DNA from: Kineosporia rhizophila
Lineage (GTDB): Bacteria; Actinomycetota; Actinomycetes; Actinomycetales; Kineosporiaceae
Assembly (NCBI RefSeq): GCF_021277265.1
Contig: NZ_JAJSOH010000008.1
Coordinates: 1 to 64,000 of the forward strand
Length of the DNA: 64,000 nucleotides
Reading direction: 5' to 3'
The translations under genes were made by a program, and so were the position numbers. This document shows, one piece after another, positions 24,976 to 32,439 of the stretch (position 1 is the stretch's first letter; every line of letters begins with the position of its first letter). Below the pieces are notes generated by a model. It was not told the DNA's origin and searched no databases. It worked only from the letters and a program-made list of their open reading frames with translations.

Positions 24976-26067
24976 ATGACGTCGGAAATGCCGCGGGGGT
25001 CACTGTTCGCTCAGTGTCTTCCCAGTGAGGTCAGCTCTTTGACTGCCCTGGTCGATAGATACGGCGCAGGCATCATGCTGACCAATACCGGGTACGGCAA
25101 GAAATCGGCCTCTTTTGAACAAGCTCTTCAAGTGGCTATCGCCGCCGACGTTGTTGTGTGTGCTGACATGGCCCTGTATGCCGGCAATGACCGCAAACTT
25201 GCACACGAAGGTGTGTCACCGGACTGGATCCACTACCAGCGCCAACGCGGTATGAAACCTATCGCAGACTCAGGGTATGTTGACGCGGACGACTTAAACG
25301 GAATGCGCACGATTCTCATTCAGTCTGCTCGTCAAGGAGCAATGGCGCTGCTTCCCATTCATGTGAGCTGGGTTGCCGACGACATGAAGAGGGCGCAGCT
25401 CCTGACTGAGATCAACCGTGTTGGCGTTCCTGTTGCTCTAGCCCTGGAGCATAAAGTCGATCCTCTAGGTCGAAAAGATTCGGTTGGCGGGCTGATTCGT
25501 CTATTGGATGAGGCGAAGGTCCCAGTATGGTTGATTCGCTCCGATGTTTCGGCGCTGGGCGCTGTCGCTTTCGGTGCGGAGGCCGGAGCGATCGGCACGA
25601 GCACCAAGCTGAGACACTTTTATCCGCGAGTGGAACGTAAGCCGGGTCAAACTACAGGAGGCCGGCGCGCGTTGACTGCTGCTGTTGTGCAGGAATGTCT
25701 GGCCTACGTCAGTGTAGACAAGATTGGTCAGGCGTACATGGCGACTCCTGATGTTTCCGTTTGGGAATGCCAAGGATGGTGCTGTGCTGGGCGTCCCATA
25801 ATCAGGATTGCAATGGAGACGGACTCCGAGCTGCAGTCGCAGATGGCCTATGAGCACTCACTGAATGCTCTATTTGCCATTCGAGACTCCATGATCGGCG
25901 ATGGACTTGAGAGTCTTACGCAGCGCCAAAGCTGGTACGCGCGATGCCAGAACGCTCAGTATCGAGCATTGGACATTCAGAGCCAGTACGAAAAATGGCC
26001 GGCACCAAACTTCATTGGCGCCTGGCGCTCAATGATCATCGAGCATGCGCCGGAAGCCGTGGTGTGA
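24976..26067 (+). CDS. Unknown TIM-barrel-like protein
   Basis: Not recognised. The 363 residues have regularly spaced beta-alpha units with strand ends VVVCADM, KPIADSGYV, MALLPIHVSW, VPVALALEHK and VPVWLIRSDVS, then GAEAGAIGTST, giving the look of a TIM barrel. A cysteine cluster, ECQGWCCAGRP (about 265-275), could bind metal. This overall plan recalls tRNA-guanine transglycosylase-like enzymes, which combine a barrel with a zinc site, but that is only a hypothesis. GAGGAGA lies 11 nt before the ATG. It is probably co-transcribed with the XRE-ImmA gene and its 3' end overlaps the convergent gene by 32 bp. Confidence 0.75.
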   Translation: MTSEMPRGSLFAQCLPSEVSSLTALVDRYGAGIMLTNTGYGKKSASFEQALQVAIAADVVVCADMALYAGNDRKLAHEGVSPDWIHYQRQRGMKPIADSGYVDADDLNGMRTILIQSARQGAMALLPIHVSWVADDMKRAQLLTEINRVGVPVALALEHKVDPLGRKDSVGGLIRLLDEAKVPVWLIRSDVSALGAVAFGAEAGAIGTSTKLRHFYPRVERKPGQTTGGRRALTAAVVQECLAYVSVDKIGQAYMATPDVSVWECQGWCCAGRPIIRIAMETDSELQSQMAYEHSLNALFAIRDSMIGDGLESLTQRQSWYARCQNAQYRALDIQSQYEKWPAPNFIGAWRSMIIEHAPEAVV

Positions 26068-26605
26068 AGTACTGAGGCGCTACTGACTCGAAAAGGCGCT
26101 CTTCCATCCATCGATCTACAATTGTTCTTTTCTTCCGGAGTTGACCGATCGTTGGAGGAGCAACCAGAAGTTTCCATTCGAGATTTTCGACAGCGGCTAT
26201 TCCTACACCGGCATACGTTAACTCTAGGTTCATGCGAGGCGAAATGCGCGCCATAGGGCATAGCATTATCAACGGAAAATTCTTTGCCCAAGGCTGCAAG
26301 GATGCGATAGAGCGCGCATCTAGTTTTTTCCTGTGAATAAAAGCACCTAGTATTGTTACTGGGGGGCCAGGGGAATCCCTGCCCTCTAACTCCCATAGTT
26401 GCAATAAGTCAAAGTCCAAAACCGCTTCCGTAACGCCAAGATTCGCGCGATTCGCTATCTCTGTTTCATTCACTGAAAAGGCGACATGTAGACTAGTATT
26501 AAACACTTCAAATTCGTAATATATATGGCCGTTCCAGGCTGCTTGCTGGCAGAGTCCCTGCAGGCTGTCGGGAGCGCAGTGCGTCCCTGTTGTCTGGACT
26601 ACCAC
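26036..26605 (-). CDS. Unknown protein behind an SOS box
   Basis: Not recognised. Start is set at GTG 26605, with a GGAGG ribosome-binding site 5 nt upstream, giving 189 residues. The frame stays open to 26809, but that part lacks protein-like composition. The sequence mixes beta-type segments (HIYYEFEVFNTSLHVAFSVN, VTILGAFIH) with a basic helical end (RKKRTIVDRWMEERLFE). No signal peptide or membrane span. A perfect LexA-type palindrome lies about 88 bp upstream of the start, so DNA damage may induce it. It converges on the TIM-barrel-like gene with a 32-bp overlap. Confidence 0.72.
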   Translation of the reverse strand: MVVQTTGTHCAPDSLQGLCQQAAWNGHIYYEFEVFNTSLHVAFSVNETEIANRANLGVTEAVLDFDLLQLWELEGRDSPGPPVTILGAFIHRKKLDARSIASLQPWAKNFPLIMLCPMARISPRMNLELTYAGVGIAAVENLEWKLLVAPPTIGQLRKKRTIVDRWMEERLFESVAPQYFTPRLPAHAR

Positions 26606-27498
26606 GCGAACCTCCGATTGCAGCCGGCGCACCCGACTTGTTGCACTTCGTACCTTGATGCCCGTTATGGGTGGGCGGACCGTCAGGGGTGATCGAACAA
26701 GTGTTCGATTGATTCTGTGGTTCCTACCTCTTCGCGTCAAGACGTCAGGTTCTTGTGTCTTGAAGGCCCGACAGCGCTCAAACTCGGTGAGATCGGGCGG
26801 GGCACGCACGTTAGCAGCCCCGCCTAGGTCCCGCGGGTCAAGCAGTGCTTCTAGGACTATGTCCAGGCTCGGGTGGGTCTTGGTGCTTAATGTGTGGAAT
26901 TAGGGCCAAATTTTACTTTTGGATGATGCTGGGCAAGGCAAGTTTCAGATATAGCCGCAGGCGCAACATGAACCGCGTCTCCTGCTGAGTAGCTCTGCGG
27001 CTCGAGTCGGCAGTCGGGCAGATGACGTGTCTGCATACCTCCTGCGCCCAATCCAGTCGCCCGAGTGGGGGACTATCGCAGACGTCATACCGTTCCTAGG
27101 TGTGCGGACTGCCACAGTCAGCGGCTGCCTACGGATTCGGTCGCACACCTGTCTGGCGCCTCCGAAGGATCATCAACTGGCACGACGGCCGGCCACGTCC
27201 AGGTGTAGGGGGGGCGGCGCATGAGCTGACCTTGGAACATTTGTGCCGTTGGGTTGTGGTGCTGCGTGCCAGGCCGGCGCAGGGGTGCGCCGAGCGCTGT
27301 TCTCAGGTGGGGACTCGTCCAGGCGGCAGGAGCACCTGCGGGAGGGCCGAGCATGGCTCGGCGGCGCGTACGGCACTTCTGGTTCCCGGTCCAGCTCATG
27401 CGGGATTGCATCGGACCAGCCACTGCAGCCTGGCGGTGCTCGGCATGTTCAGCGAGAGTGGCTGCCGTACCGTGTGGATGTCGAGCAGGGGAGGCTAA
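26606..27498. other. 893-bp region without supported genes
   Basis: Apart from the SOS-type palindrome at 26693-26708, nothing is supported. An AT-rich stretch lies at about 26885-26950. Open frames such as 27118-27732 (minus) lack ribosome-binding sites and protein-like composition. It may hold decayed sequence at a junction between cargo modules. Confidence 0.45.
26693..26708 (-). promoter_or_regulatory. LexA/SOS-type operator
   Basis: TCGAACAAGTGTTCGA is a perfect 16-bp palindrome that fits the Gram-positive/actinobacterial SOS consensus GAAC-N4-GTTC. It stands upstream of the minus-strand gene at 26605. Confidence 0.75.
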
Positions 27499-28404
27499 GT
27501 GCCAGACGTGCTGTCCGCCGCATCGTTCTCTGAAGCTGCAGCCAGGGCGGCCGTCGTTGAGGCGGTCCAACGCCCTGAAGTGTCGGCCAAGACAGATCTT
27601 GAGCTGATCAGGTTCGGCGAAAACGCCGTTTTTCAGGTTGGTCCTGATCTCATCGCCCGCGTGGCTCGGCCGCACGCCGACCTCGAGTCGCTGCGACGCC
27701 CGTTGGCTGTAGCCCGTTGGTTGGAGTCCCACGCTGTGCCAGCGGTGAAAGCCTTACCGATCGAACAGCCAATTCAGACCAGTGCAGGCGCCTGGGTGTC
27801 TCTCTGGGAGTCCTTGGGCCGCGATGCTGCTTATGGAGCGGCGGTTGATGTTGGCCAGCTGGTCCGTCGGCTGCATGATCTACCGCTGGGGGAGGTGGAC
27901 CTTCCCAAGCTCCGCCCGTTCGATCGTGCCGAGCGTCGGATCGAGCACGCGCCGATCGGAGGGGATGACCGCGAATTCCTGTGGCGGCGCCTGGGCGAGG
28001 TTCGCCGGGGCTATAGCGACCTCAACTGGCAGCTGGGGTTCGGGCCGGTTCATGGCGACGCCAGCGTTGGCAATGTGCTCTTAGACCAGCAGGGCACGCC
28101 AACCCTGATCGACCTGGACGAGTTCGCGATCGGGCCACGCGAGTGGGACCTGATACTGACCGCGATCTATTACGACCGGTTCGGCTGGCACACCGAAGCC
28201 GAGTACAGCGAGTTTGTAGATGCCTACGGCGTCGACATCATGGAGTGGGACGGCTACGAGGCGCTGGCCGACGTTCGCGAGTTCCTGATGATGACGTGGA
28301 TGGCACAGCGAGCCGACGAGGGGCCCAAACTGGCCGGTGAGGTGGCGCTGCGGCTGGAGTCACTGCGGACGGGCGGAAGTCGGCAGGGCTGGAATCCGTT
28401 CTGA
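27499..28404 (+). CDS. Aminoglycoside-phosphotransferase-family kinase
   Basis: APH-fold small-molecule kinase of 301 residues. Catalytic segment GPVHGDASVGNVLLD and metal segment PTLIDLDEFAIGPREWDL are intact; the N-terminal lobe includes GENAVFQVG in place of a glycine-rich loop. It belongs to the broad phosphotransferase family that includes homoserine-kinase-like and drug kinases, and is clearly distinct from the APH(3')-like protein at 2135. GTG 27499 has GGGGAGG upstream. It converges on the HTH regulator at 28408 with a 3-bp gap. Similar pairs of kinase and large HTH protein are common in actinobacteria (recollection). Confidence 0.86.
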   Translation: MPDVLSAASFSEAAARAAVVEAVQRPEVSAKTDLELIRFGENAVFQVGPDLIARVARPHADLESLRRPLAVARWLESHAVPAVKALPIEQPIQTSAGAWVSLWESLGRDAAYGAAVDVGQLVRRLHDLPLGEVDLPKLRPFDRAERRIEHAPIGGDDREFLWRRLGEVRRGYSDLNWQLGFGPVHGDASVGNVLLDQQGTPTLIDLDEFAIGPREWDLILTAIYYDRFGWHTEAEYSEFVDAYGVDIMEWDGYEALADVREFLMMTWMAQRADEGPKLAGEVALRLESLRTGGSRQGWNPF

Positions 28405-28407
28405 GTA

Positions 28408-29781
28408 TTACCGGGCTGGTGTCCAGAGCGGGTGATCAGCAGCCTCCTCTGCCAGCTCACGAACCGCCGTCGAGGGGCCAAGCGCTTCCAAGCGGTTGCG
28501 GAACTCTGCCACATAAGAGGTACAGCGGGCGGACTTGAGCTGGGCTCCCAGGTCAAGGGCAAGCCGCGCGACGCGGACGGCTTCCTCCGCTTGGCCGGCG
28601 GCTGCGTGGGCATCGGCGAGAACCATGGTGGCGAAGAAGTCGCTTCGCACGTATGAGCCATCGCCCTGGGCGACTTCCAGCGACAGGTGCTGTGCGACGC
28701 CAGACGGCCTGCCGAGGTCACGCATGCAGTGGCCCATCTCTGCGGCCAGCTCCGCCTCGTTGAAGTAAGAGATCCAGACCGGATCGTCGTCCGGCAGGCT
28801 TCGGTCGAAGTGCCGGACCGCGTCGCTCATTGCCAGGTCGCAGGCCCGGTTGGAGCCGAGCCGTGCGAGTGCTCGAGCCTCCATCGCGTGGAACTGGGCG
28901 CGCATGGTGGCCGTGCCGACCTGGGCGACGCCGGCGAGTGCTGCCCGGGCGAGATCGGCGGCGTCTTGGTAGTGCCCCAGGAAGGTGGCCTGGTGGCTCA
29001 TGGCGGACAGGATGGACCCGGCGAGTCGCCGATCGTTGCCTGTCTGGGCGAGCCGGAGAGCCTGGATGAAGTAGCGCTGTGCCAAGCCATGCAGTCCGCT
29101 GTCGTAGCACGACCAGGCCGCGAGCAGAGTTGCCTCGGCCACGGCGGCGAAGAGAGCCAGACGCACAGGTTCGGTCAGATTCGCGTGCAGCAGGGGAGCT
29201 ACGTCGGTATCCAGGTAATGGATGAGGGCCTGCCGACCGTGGCCACCGCCGAAACGGTTGTCCAGTTCGGCGAAGTGTTCGACGGTCAGGCGTATGGCCT
29301 CGACCTCTCCCAGCCCGACGCGCCGGTAGGTACCGCCCGATTCCGGTGGTCGACCACGTCCTCCGATCAACCACCTCAGCGACGCTTCGCGCCAGGCCAG
29401 AGGTTCAACCGTCGCCGTTCGTAAGTCACCGAGCTGCTCGACGTCAGCCGTCCACAGGGCCGTGATGGTCTTCGTGCTGTCGTCGTCATCGGTGGCAAAC
29501 GTCAGCGACTCAGCCGGGACGGTGCCGCTTTTCGCCCCCATGCCGATATCAGCGCGCGTAATCGTTCGCCCCAGACGCGCCGACAGCACCCGGGCTATGT
29601 ATTCGGGAGTCTGACCGCGTGGAACCATGCCATCCAGCCACTTGCCGACCAAGGTGTGGTCTGTTGCGAGGCGGGTGCCATCGGCGGCGGCTACCTCTTT
29701 TACGGCTCGGGCAAGAGCTTTTCGTGACAGGCCAGCAGTCTCGACGAGATCCGCCAACCGATCGTTGGGTGATCTGGCCAC
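28408..29781 (-). CDS. Large HTH transcriptional regulator with helical repeat C-terminus
   Basis: Actinobacterial regulator of 457 residues from GTG 29781 (GGAGG 7 nt upstream). The N-terminal region (RLADLVETAGLSRKALARAVKE, then VGKWLDGMVPRGQTPEYIARVL) is an XRE-like DNA-binding domain. Residues about 150-450 are all helical with TPR-like alternation (YFIQALRLAQTGNDRRLAGS, FHAMEARALARLGSN, AELAAEMGHCMRDLG). Such proteins are pathway or element regulators of unknown ligand. An inverted repeat 84 bp upstream of the start may be its operator. Confidence 0.85.
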   Translation of the reverse strand: MARSPNDRLADLVETAGLSRKALARAVKEVAAADGTRLATDHTLVGKWLDGMVPRGQTPEYIARVLSARLGRTITRADIGMGAKSGTVPAESLTFATDDDDSTKTITALWTADVEQLGDLRTATVEPLAWREASLRWLIGGRGRPPESGGTYRRVGLGEVEAIRLTVEHFAELDNRFGGGHGRQALIHYLDTDVAPLLHANLTEPVRLALFAAVAEATLLAAWSCYDSGLHGLAQRYFIQALRLAQTGNDRRLAGSILSAMSHQATFLGHYQDAADLARAALAGVAQVGTATMRAQFHAMEARALARLGSNRACDLAMSDAVRHFDRSLPDDDPVWISYFNEAELAAEMGHCMRDLGRPSGVAQHLSLEVAQGDGSYVRSDFFATMVLADAHAAAGQAEEAVRVARLALDLGAQLKSARCTSYVAEFRNRLEALGPSTAVRELAEEAADHPLWTPAR

Positions 29782-29864
29782 GGCTCCCCCTCCGGCCCGC
29801 AATGTCCCGAATGGAGCGATGGTAATTCGCTACGGCGCGTGTTCGCCATCAACGCAGCGATAAG

Positions 29865-29889
29865 AACCGTTGTCCGAGCGAGAACGGTT
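29865..29889 (-). promoter_or_regulatory. Candidate operator of the large HTH regulator
   Basis: Perfect inverted repeat AACCGTT-N11-AACGGTT, placed 84 bp before the GTG start of the regulator gene. Confidence 0.45.
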
Positions 29890-29994
29890 GTGCCTGGCTG
29901 TGCCCAAGTTCGCCCCCAAATTCGCCCTCCCGACATGGGGGCCGGCGGGGGATGGTTTTCGGCATGGAGAAGCCAACCGAGATGTGCCGAGGGC

Positions 29995-30222
29995 CTACTT
30001 GCCGGAGCCGCGCCGAGGCCGAGCTTCCTGCCAGTCGCGAACGGCTTGGGGTGTCCAGACCGGCGAGCGTCCGAAGTTTCGGTCAGGTGCCGGCGCCTGC
30101 CCCCGGGTCACGTATGACGACCAGGTCTGCCGACTGATCGGGGCGCCAACAGATCGCAGGTAGGCCAGGACGTCATCAGTCGTCCACCAGTCCTGCGGCA
30201 GCTCCGGTTCTGTGTTCGTCAT
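29995..30222 (-). CDS. Small HTH (excisionase/MerR-like) DNA-binding protein
   Basis: Protein of 75 residues starting at ATG 30222 with GGAG 6 nt upstream. WWTTDDVLAYLRSVGAPISR followed by QTWSSYVTRGQAPAP and SPVWTPQAVRDWQ is the winged-helix plan of excisionase-like DNA-binding proteins. It is transcribed away from the transfer operon across a region with two palindromes, so it is a candidate transfer or copy regulator. The dedicated excisionase is more likely the gene at 50421 beside the integrase. Confidence 0.8.
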   Translation of the reverse strand: MTNTEPELPQDWWTTDDVLAYLRSVGAPISRQTWSSYVTRGQAPAPDRNFGRSPVWTPQAVRDWQEARPRRGSGK

Positions 30223-30287
30223 CGTGCTCCGAGGGTACGCGACACCGGTCCATGACGGTGAAGTCCGGTAGGCACCGGGCATTGCTG

Positions 30288-30334
30288 AATACAGCATCAA
30301 CCTGTATTGTAGTGAATACAGCGTAGTGCTGTAT
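30288..30334. promoter_or_regulatory. Tandem palindromes in the divergent control region of the transfer block
   Basis: Two adjacent inverted repeats share one half-site. AATACAG-N7-CTGTATT covers 30288-30308 and ATACAGC-GTAGT-GCTGTAT covers 30316-30334. They lie between the divergent small HTH gene (start 30222) and the first gene of the plus-strand block (30407). Layout is that of a repressor binding co-operatively over divergent promoters. The binding protein is unknown; the small HTH protein or a host/element repressor are candidates. Confidence 0.7.
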
Positions 30335-30406
30335 AGAGCGGCCCTGGCGGTGCGCCAACACCAGCCAGGGCCTGTAGCACCGACCGTCCTGTCGAGGGAG
30401 AGATCA

Positions 30407-30586
30407 GTGCCAATCCAGAGTATCTACATGCCCGGATGGGCCGTGCTGAGCGGCGCCGGGGGTTCGAACGACTCGTGGGTTCAGAAGGGTAAGAACACCG
30501 ATCCGGTGCCGCGTGGGCAGGTCCGTCCGCCGGTAGCCGGTTGGGGTGGCGACGCGAAGGCGAAGCCGCCGAAGAGGTGCAACTGA
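30407..30586 (+). CDS. Small unknown protein, first gene of transfer block
   Basis: Not recognised; 59 residues from GTG 30407, preceded by GAGGGAGAG. The sequence starts VPIQSIYMPGWAVLSGAGGS and ends in a basic stretch (KAKPPKRCN). Its stop shares bases with the next ATG (TGATG), which supports translation as part of a coupled operon. Confidence 0.6.
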   Translation: MPIQSIYMPGWAVLSGAGGSNDSWVQKGKNTDPVPRGQVRPPVAGWGGDAKAKPPKRCN

Positions 30587-30756
30587 TGGCGGCCGGGATG
30601 TGTGTGGCGGTCGTCGGCTGTGCTGGTCGGCACGGGAGTCCGCGGGTGCCGGTGTCGGCGCAGGTGGCGGGGGCAGCCGGTGTGCTGATCCCGTCGGTGC
30701 GTCGGTGCCCGGCCTGCGGCGGGATGCACCGGGTCGGTCGGGTGATCGAGCCGTGA
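30586..30756 (+). CDS. Small unknown protein with half zinc-ribbon motif
   Basis: Not recognised; 56 residues beginning MAAGMCVAVVGCAGR and containing RRCPACGGMH, half of a possible zinc ribbon. ATG overlaps the previous stop (TGATG) and its own stop overlaps the next GTG by 4 bp. The chain of overlaps is the main evidence that it is translated. Confidence 0.6.
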   Translation: MAAGMCVAVVGCAGRHGSPRVPVSAQVAGAAGVLIPSVRRCPACGGMHRVGRVIEP

Positions 30757-31172
30757 AGATCAACATCGGTTCGACGCTGCTGAGCATGTCGGGCAGCCGT
30801 CACCGGGCCGAGTGGGTTGCCTACCCGGGCGCGGATGCGTTCGAGGGGGACGAGCCGAGGGAGTGGCGGCTGTCGTGGCTGCCGGATCGGCTGGTCACCC
30901 GGAACGAGGCGATCTCGGGTCTGATGCTGGCCGGGGGCCTGGAGGAGGCGGAGTCGACGCGGGAGCGGCTCGCGCCGGCGCTGGGGTCCTGGGCGCGGGA
31001 GCTGGGCCTGTCGTTCGGTGAAGCGGCCGAGTTCGTTGCCGCAGCGCCGGGCCTGGATCCGGCCGGCCTGGATCGTGCCGACCGCGAGGTCGAGGGCACC
31101 GCTGTCGGCCCGGTTGGTGAGTCGGCCATGGTGCCGGCGCGCGAGCCCGACGCCGACGAGGTGGCCGAATGA
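30753..31172 (+). CDS. Unknown protein of transfer block
   Basis: Not recognised; 139 residues from GTG 30753 in a 4-bp overlap. Begins VKINIGSTLLSMSGSRHRAE and has two helical segments (about 60-100, GGLEEAESTRERLAPALGSW) and an acidic end. No membrane span. It ends in an ATGA overlap with the next gene. Confidence 0.65.
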   Translation: MKINIGSTLLSMSGSRHRAEWVAYPGADAFEGDEPREWRLSWLPDRLVTRNEAISGLMLAGGLEEAESTRERLAPALGSWARELGLSFGEAAEFVAAAPGLDPAGLDRADREVEGTAVGPVGESAMVPAREPDADEVAE

Positions 31173-31396
31173 GCGTCTCAGTGGTGGGGCCGCCCACCGA
31201 CCGGAAGATCTCGGCGGAGTGCCGCACGTGCGAGCTGCCGTGGATCGGCGAGACCCCGGACCAGGGTGAGGCTCAGTTCCTGGTCGGTGTCCACAACGAC
31301 CTGCACCACGCCGGCCGTGACGAGGCCGTCCTGATCGTTGCCGAGTCCCCGGTTGATGCGGTGGACGAGCTGGACGAGGACGCCGACGAGCTGTAG
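31169..31396 (+). CDS. Small unknown acidic protein
   Basis: Not recognised; 75 residues. CRTCE near residue 18 and HNDLHH near 43 could together bind a metal. The C-terminus is strongly acidic (DAVDELDEDADEL). ATG overlaps the previous stop by 4 bp. Last of the first four coupled genes; a 110-bp gap follows. Confidence 0.6.
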   Translation: MSVSVVGPPTDRKISAECRTCELPWIGETPDQGEAQFLVGVHNDLHHAGRDEAVLIVAESPVDAVDELDEDADEL

Positions 31397-31506
31397 CCGT
31401 CAGCGGCCCCTTCGCTCCACCTGTTTCTGATTCCTGTTCGCCGTCAGTGTCTTTGCCGTGCCTGCGTGCGGCTGATGGGTGCTCCCTGAACGCGAAGGAG
31501 GTGTGT

Positions 31507-32439
31507 ATGTCTGCCGTTCCTGGGGTGCCTGATCTGCCGTTGCCGGAGGAGTTCCGGACGTATCGGTGGGGTTGGGCGCCCCAGGGGTTGGCCACCACCC
31601 GGCAGTTGCGGGCCCAGGGCCTGCGGCCGGCCAAGCGCCGGGAGCCGGTCTCGGAGATCCGGTGGCGCCGCGGTGACCGGGTGGCCTACCTGCACCGGAT
31701 CGATGAGGCCGTGCCCGTGCAGCCGCCGACGGCCCAGCAGAGCGCGGCACTGGCTGCAGCGATGCGGGCCCGCAAGACCTGCACCGAGTGCGGCACCGAA
31801 GCCGACTACGTCCTACCCACTCGATTCACCGGCAGTCCGCAATGCCTGGACTGCCTCGACGCCACCGACAACCGCGCCAACGAAGAGCATTGGAGCGCAG
31901 CAATGAACGATCAGACCACCTCGCCCCCGAGCGAGGACTCTTACCGGGAGCAGGGCCGCAAGCACCTTCGCAGCAGCCTGGCCCAGCATCAGGAATGGCG
32001 TGACGACCTGGCCACGGCACACCCGACCGCGCAGCGCGGTCTGCACGCCGAGACCGCCGCCCAGGCGCGCATCATGGCCGCAGAGCCGGACCAGCGGTGG
32101 CAGGTCGCCGTGGACACCTACCGCGACCAGTACGGGACCAACGCGGCGGCCAGCCTGGAGAAGGCCGCCGCAGGGATCCCTTACGACGAGAACGGTTTCG
32201 GCTTCTACACCACCGGTCAGGCCGCCGGGCTGGTGGCCGGCCTGGGGTTCGACGTCGACCGGGTCGAGGCCGCTCTGAGCCCCCGCCTGGACGAGTACGG
32301 CCACCTCCCAACCAACGAGATGGTGGCCGCGATCCAGGAACTCATCGCCGACGAGACCGACACCAGCGCCGACAGCGCGGCGGTTCACGTCCCGGCGGCC
32401 GTGGCCGTCGACGAGGACGAGGCGGAGGTCTGGGAATGA
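31507..32439 (+). CDS. RRQRL-type zinc-binding protein with C-terminal repeat domain
   Basis: Protein of 310 residues. Residues 1-110 resemble actinobacterial RRQRL-motif zinc-binding proteins of mobile elements: FRTYRWGWAPQGLATTRQLR, EIRWRRGDRVAYLHR, and the knuckles CTECG and CLDC. The later part is helical and contains FGFYTTGQAAGLVAGLGFDV followed by RVEAALSPRLDEYGHLPTNEMV, a segment repeated in the next protein. AAGGAGGTG gives a strong ribosome-binding site before ATG 31507. Stop overlaps the next start (ATGA). Role in the element is unknown. Confidence 0.78.
   Translation: MSAVPGVPDLPLPEEFRTYRWGWAPQGLATTRQLRAQGLRPAKRREPVSEIRWRRGDRVAYLHRIDEAVPVQPPTAQQSAALAAAMRARKTCTECGTEADYVLPTRFTGSPQCLDCLDATDNRANEEHWSAAMNDQTTSPPSEDSYREQGRKHLRSSLAQHQEWRDDLATAHPTAQRGLHAETAAQARIMAAEPDQRWQVAVDTYRDQYGTNAAASLEKAAAGIPYDENGFGFYTTGQAAGLVAGLGFDVDRVEAALSPRLDEYGHLPTNEMVAAIQELIADETDTSADSAAVHVPAAVAVDEDEAEVWE

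Noticed and set aside
27118..27732. 204-codon minus-strand open frame
   Set aside because: No ribosome-binding site, low-complexity translation, and it overlaps the start of the APH-family gene.
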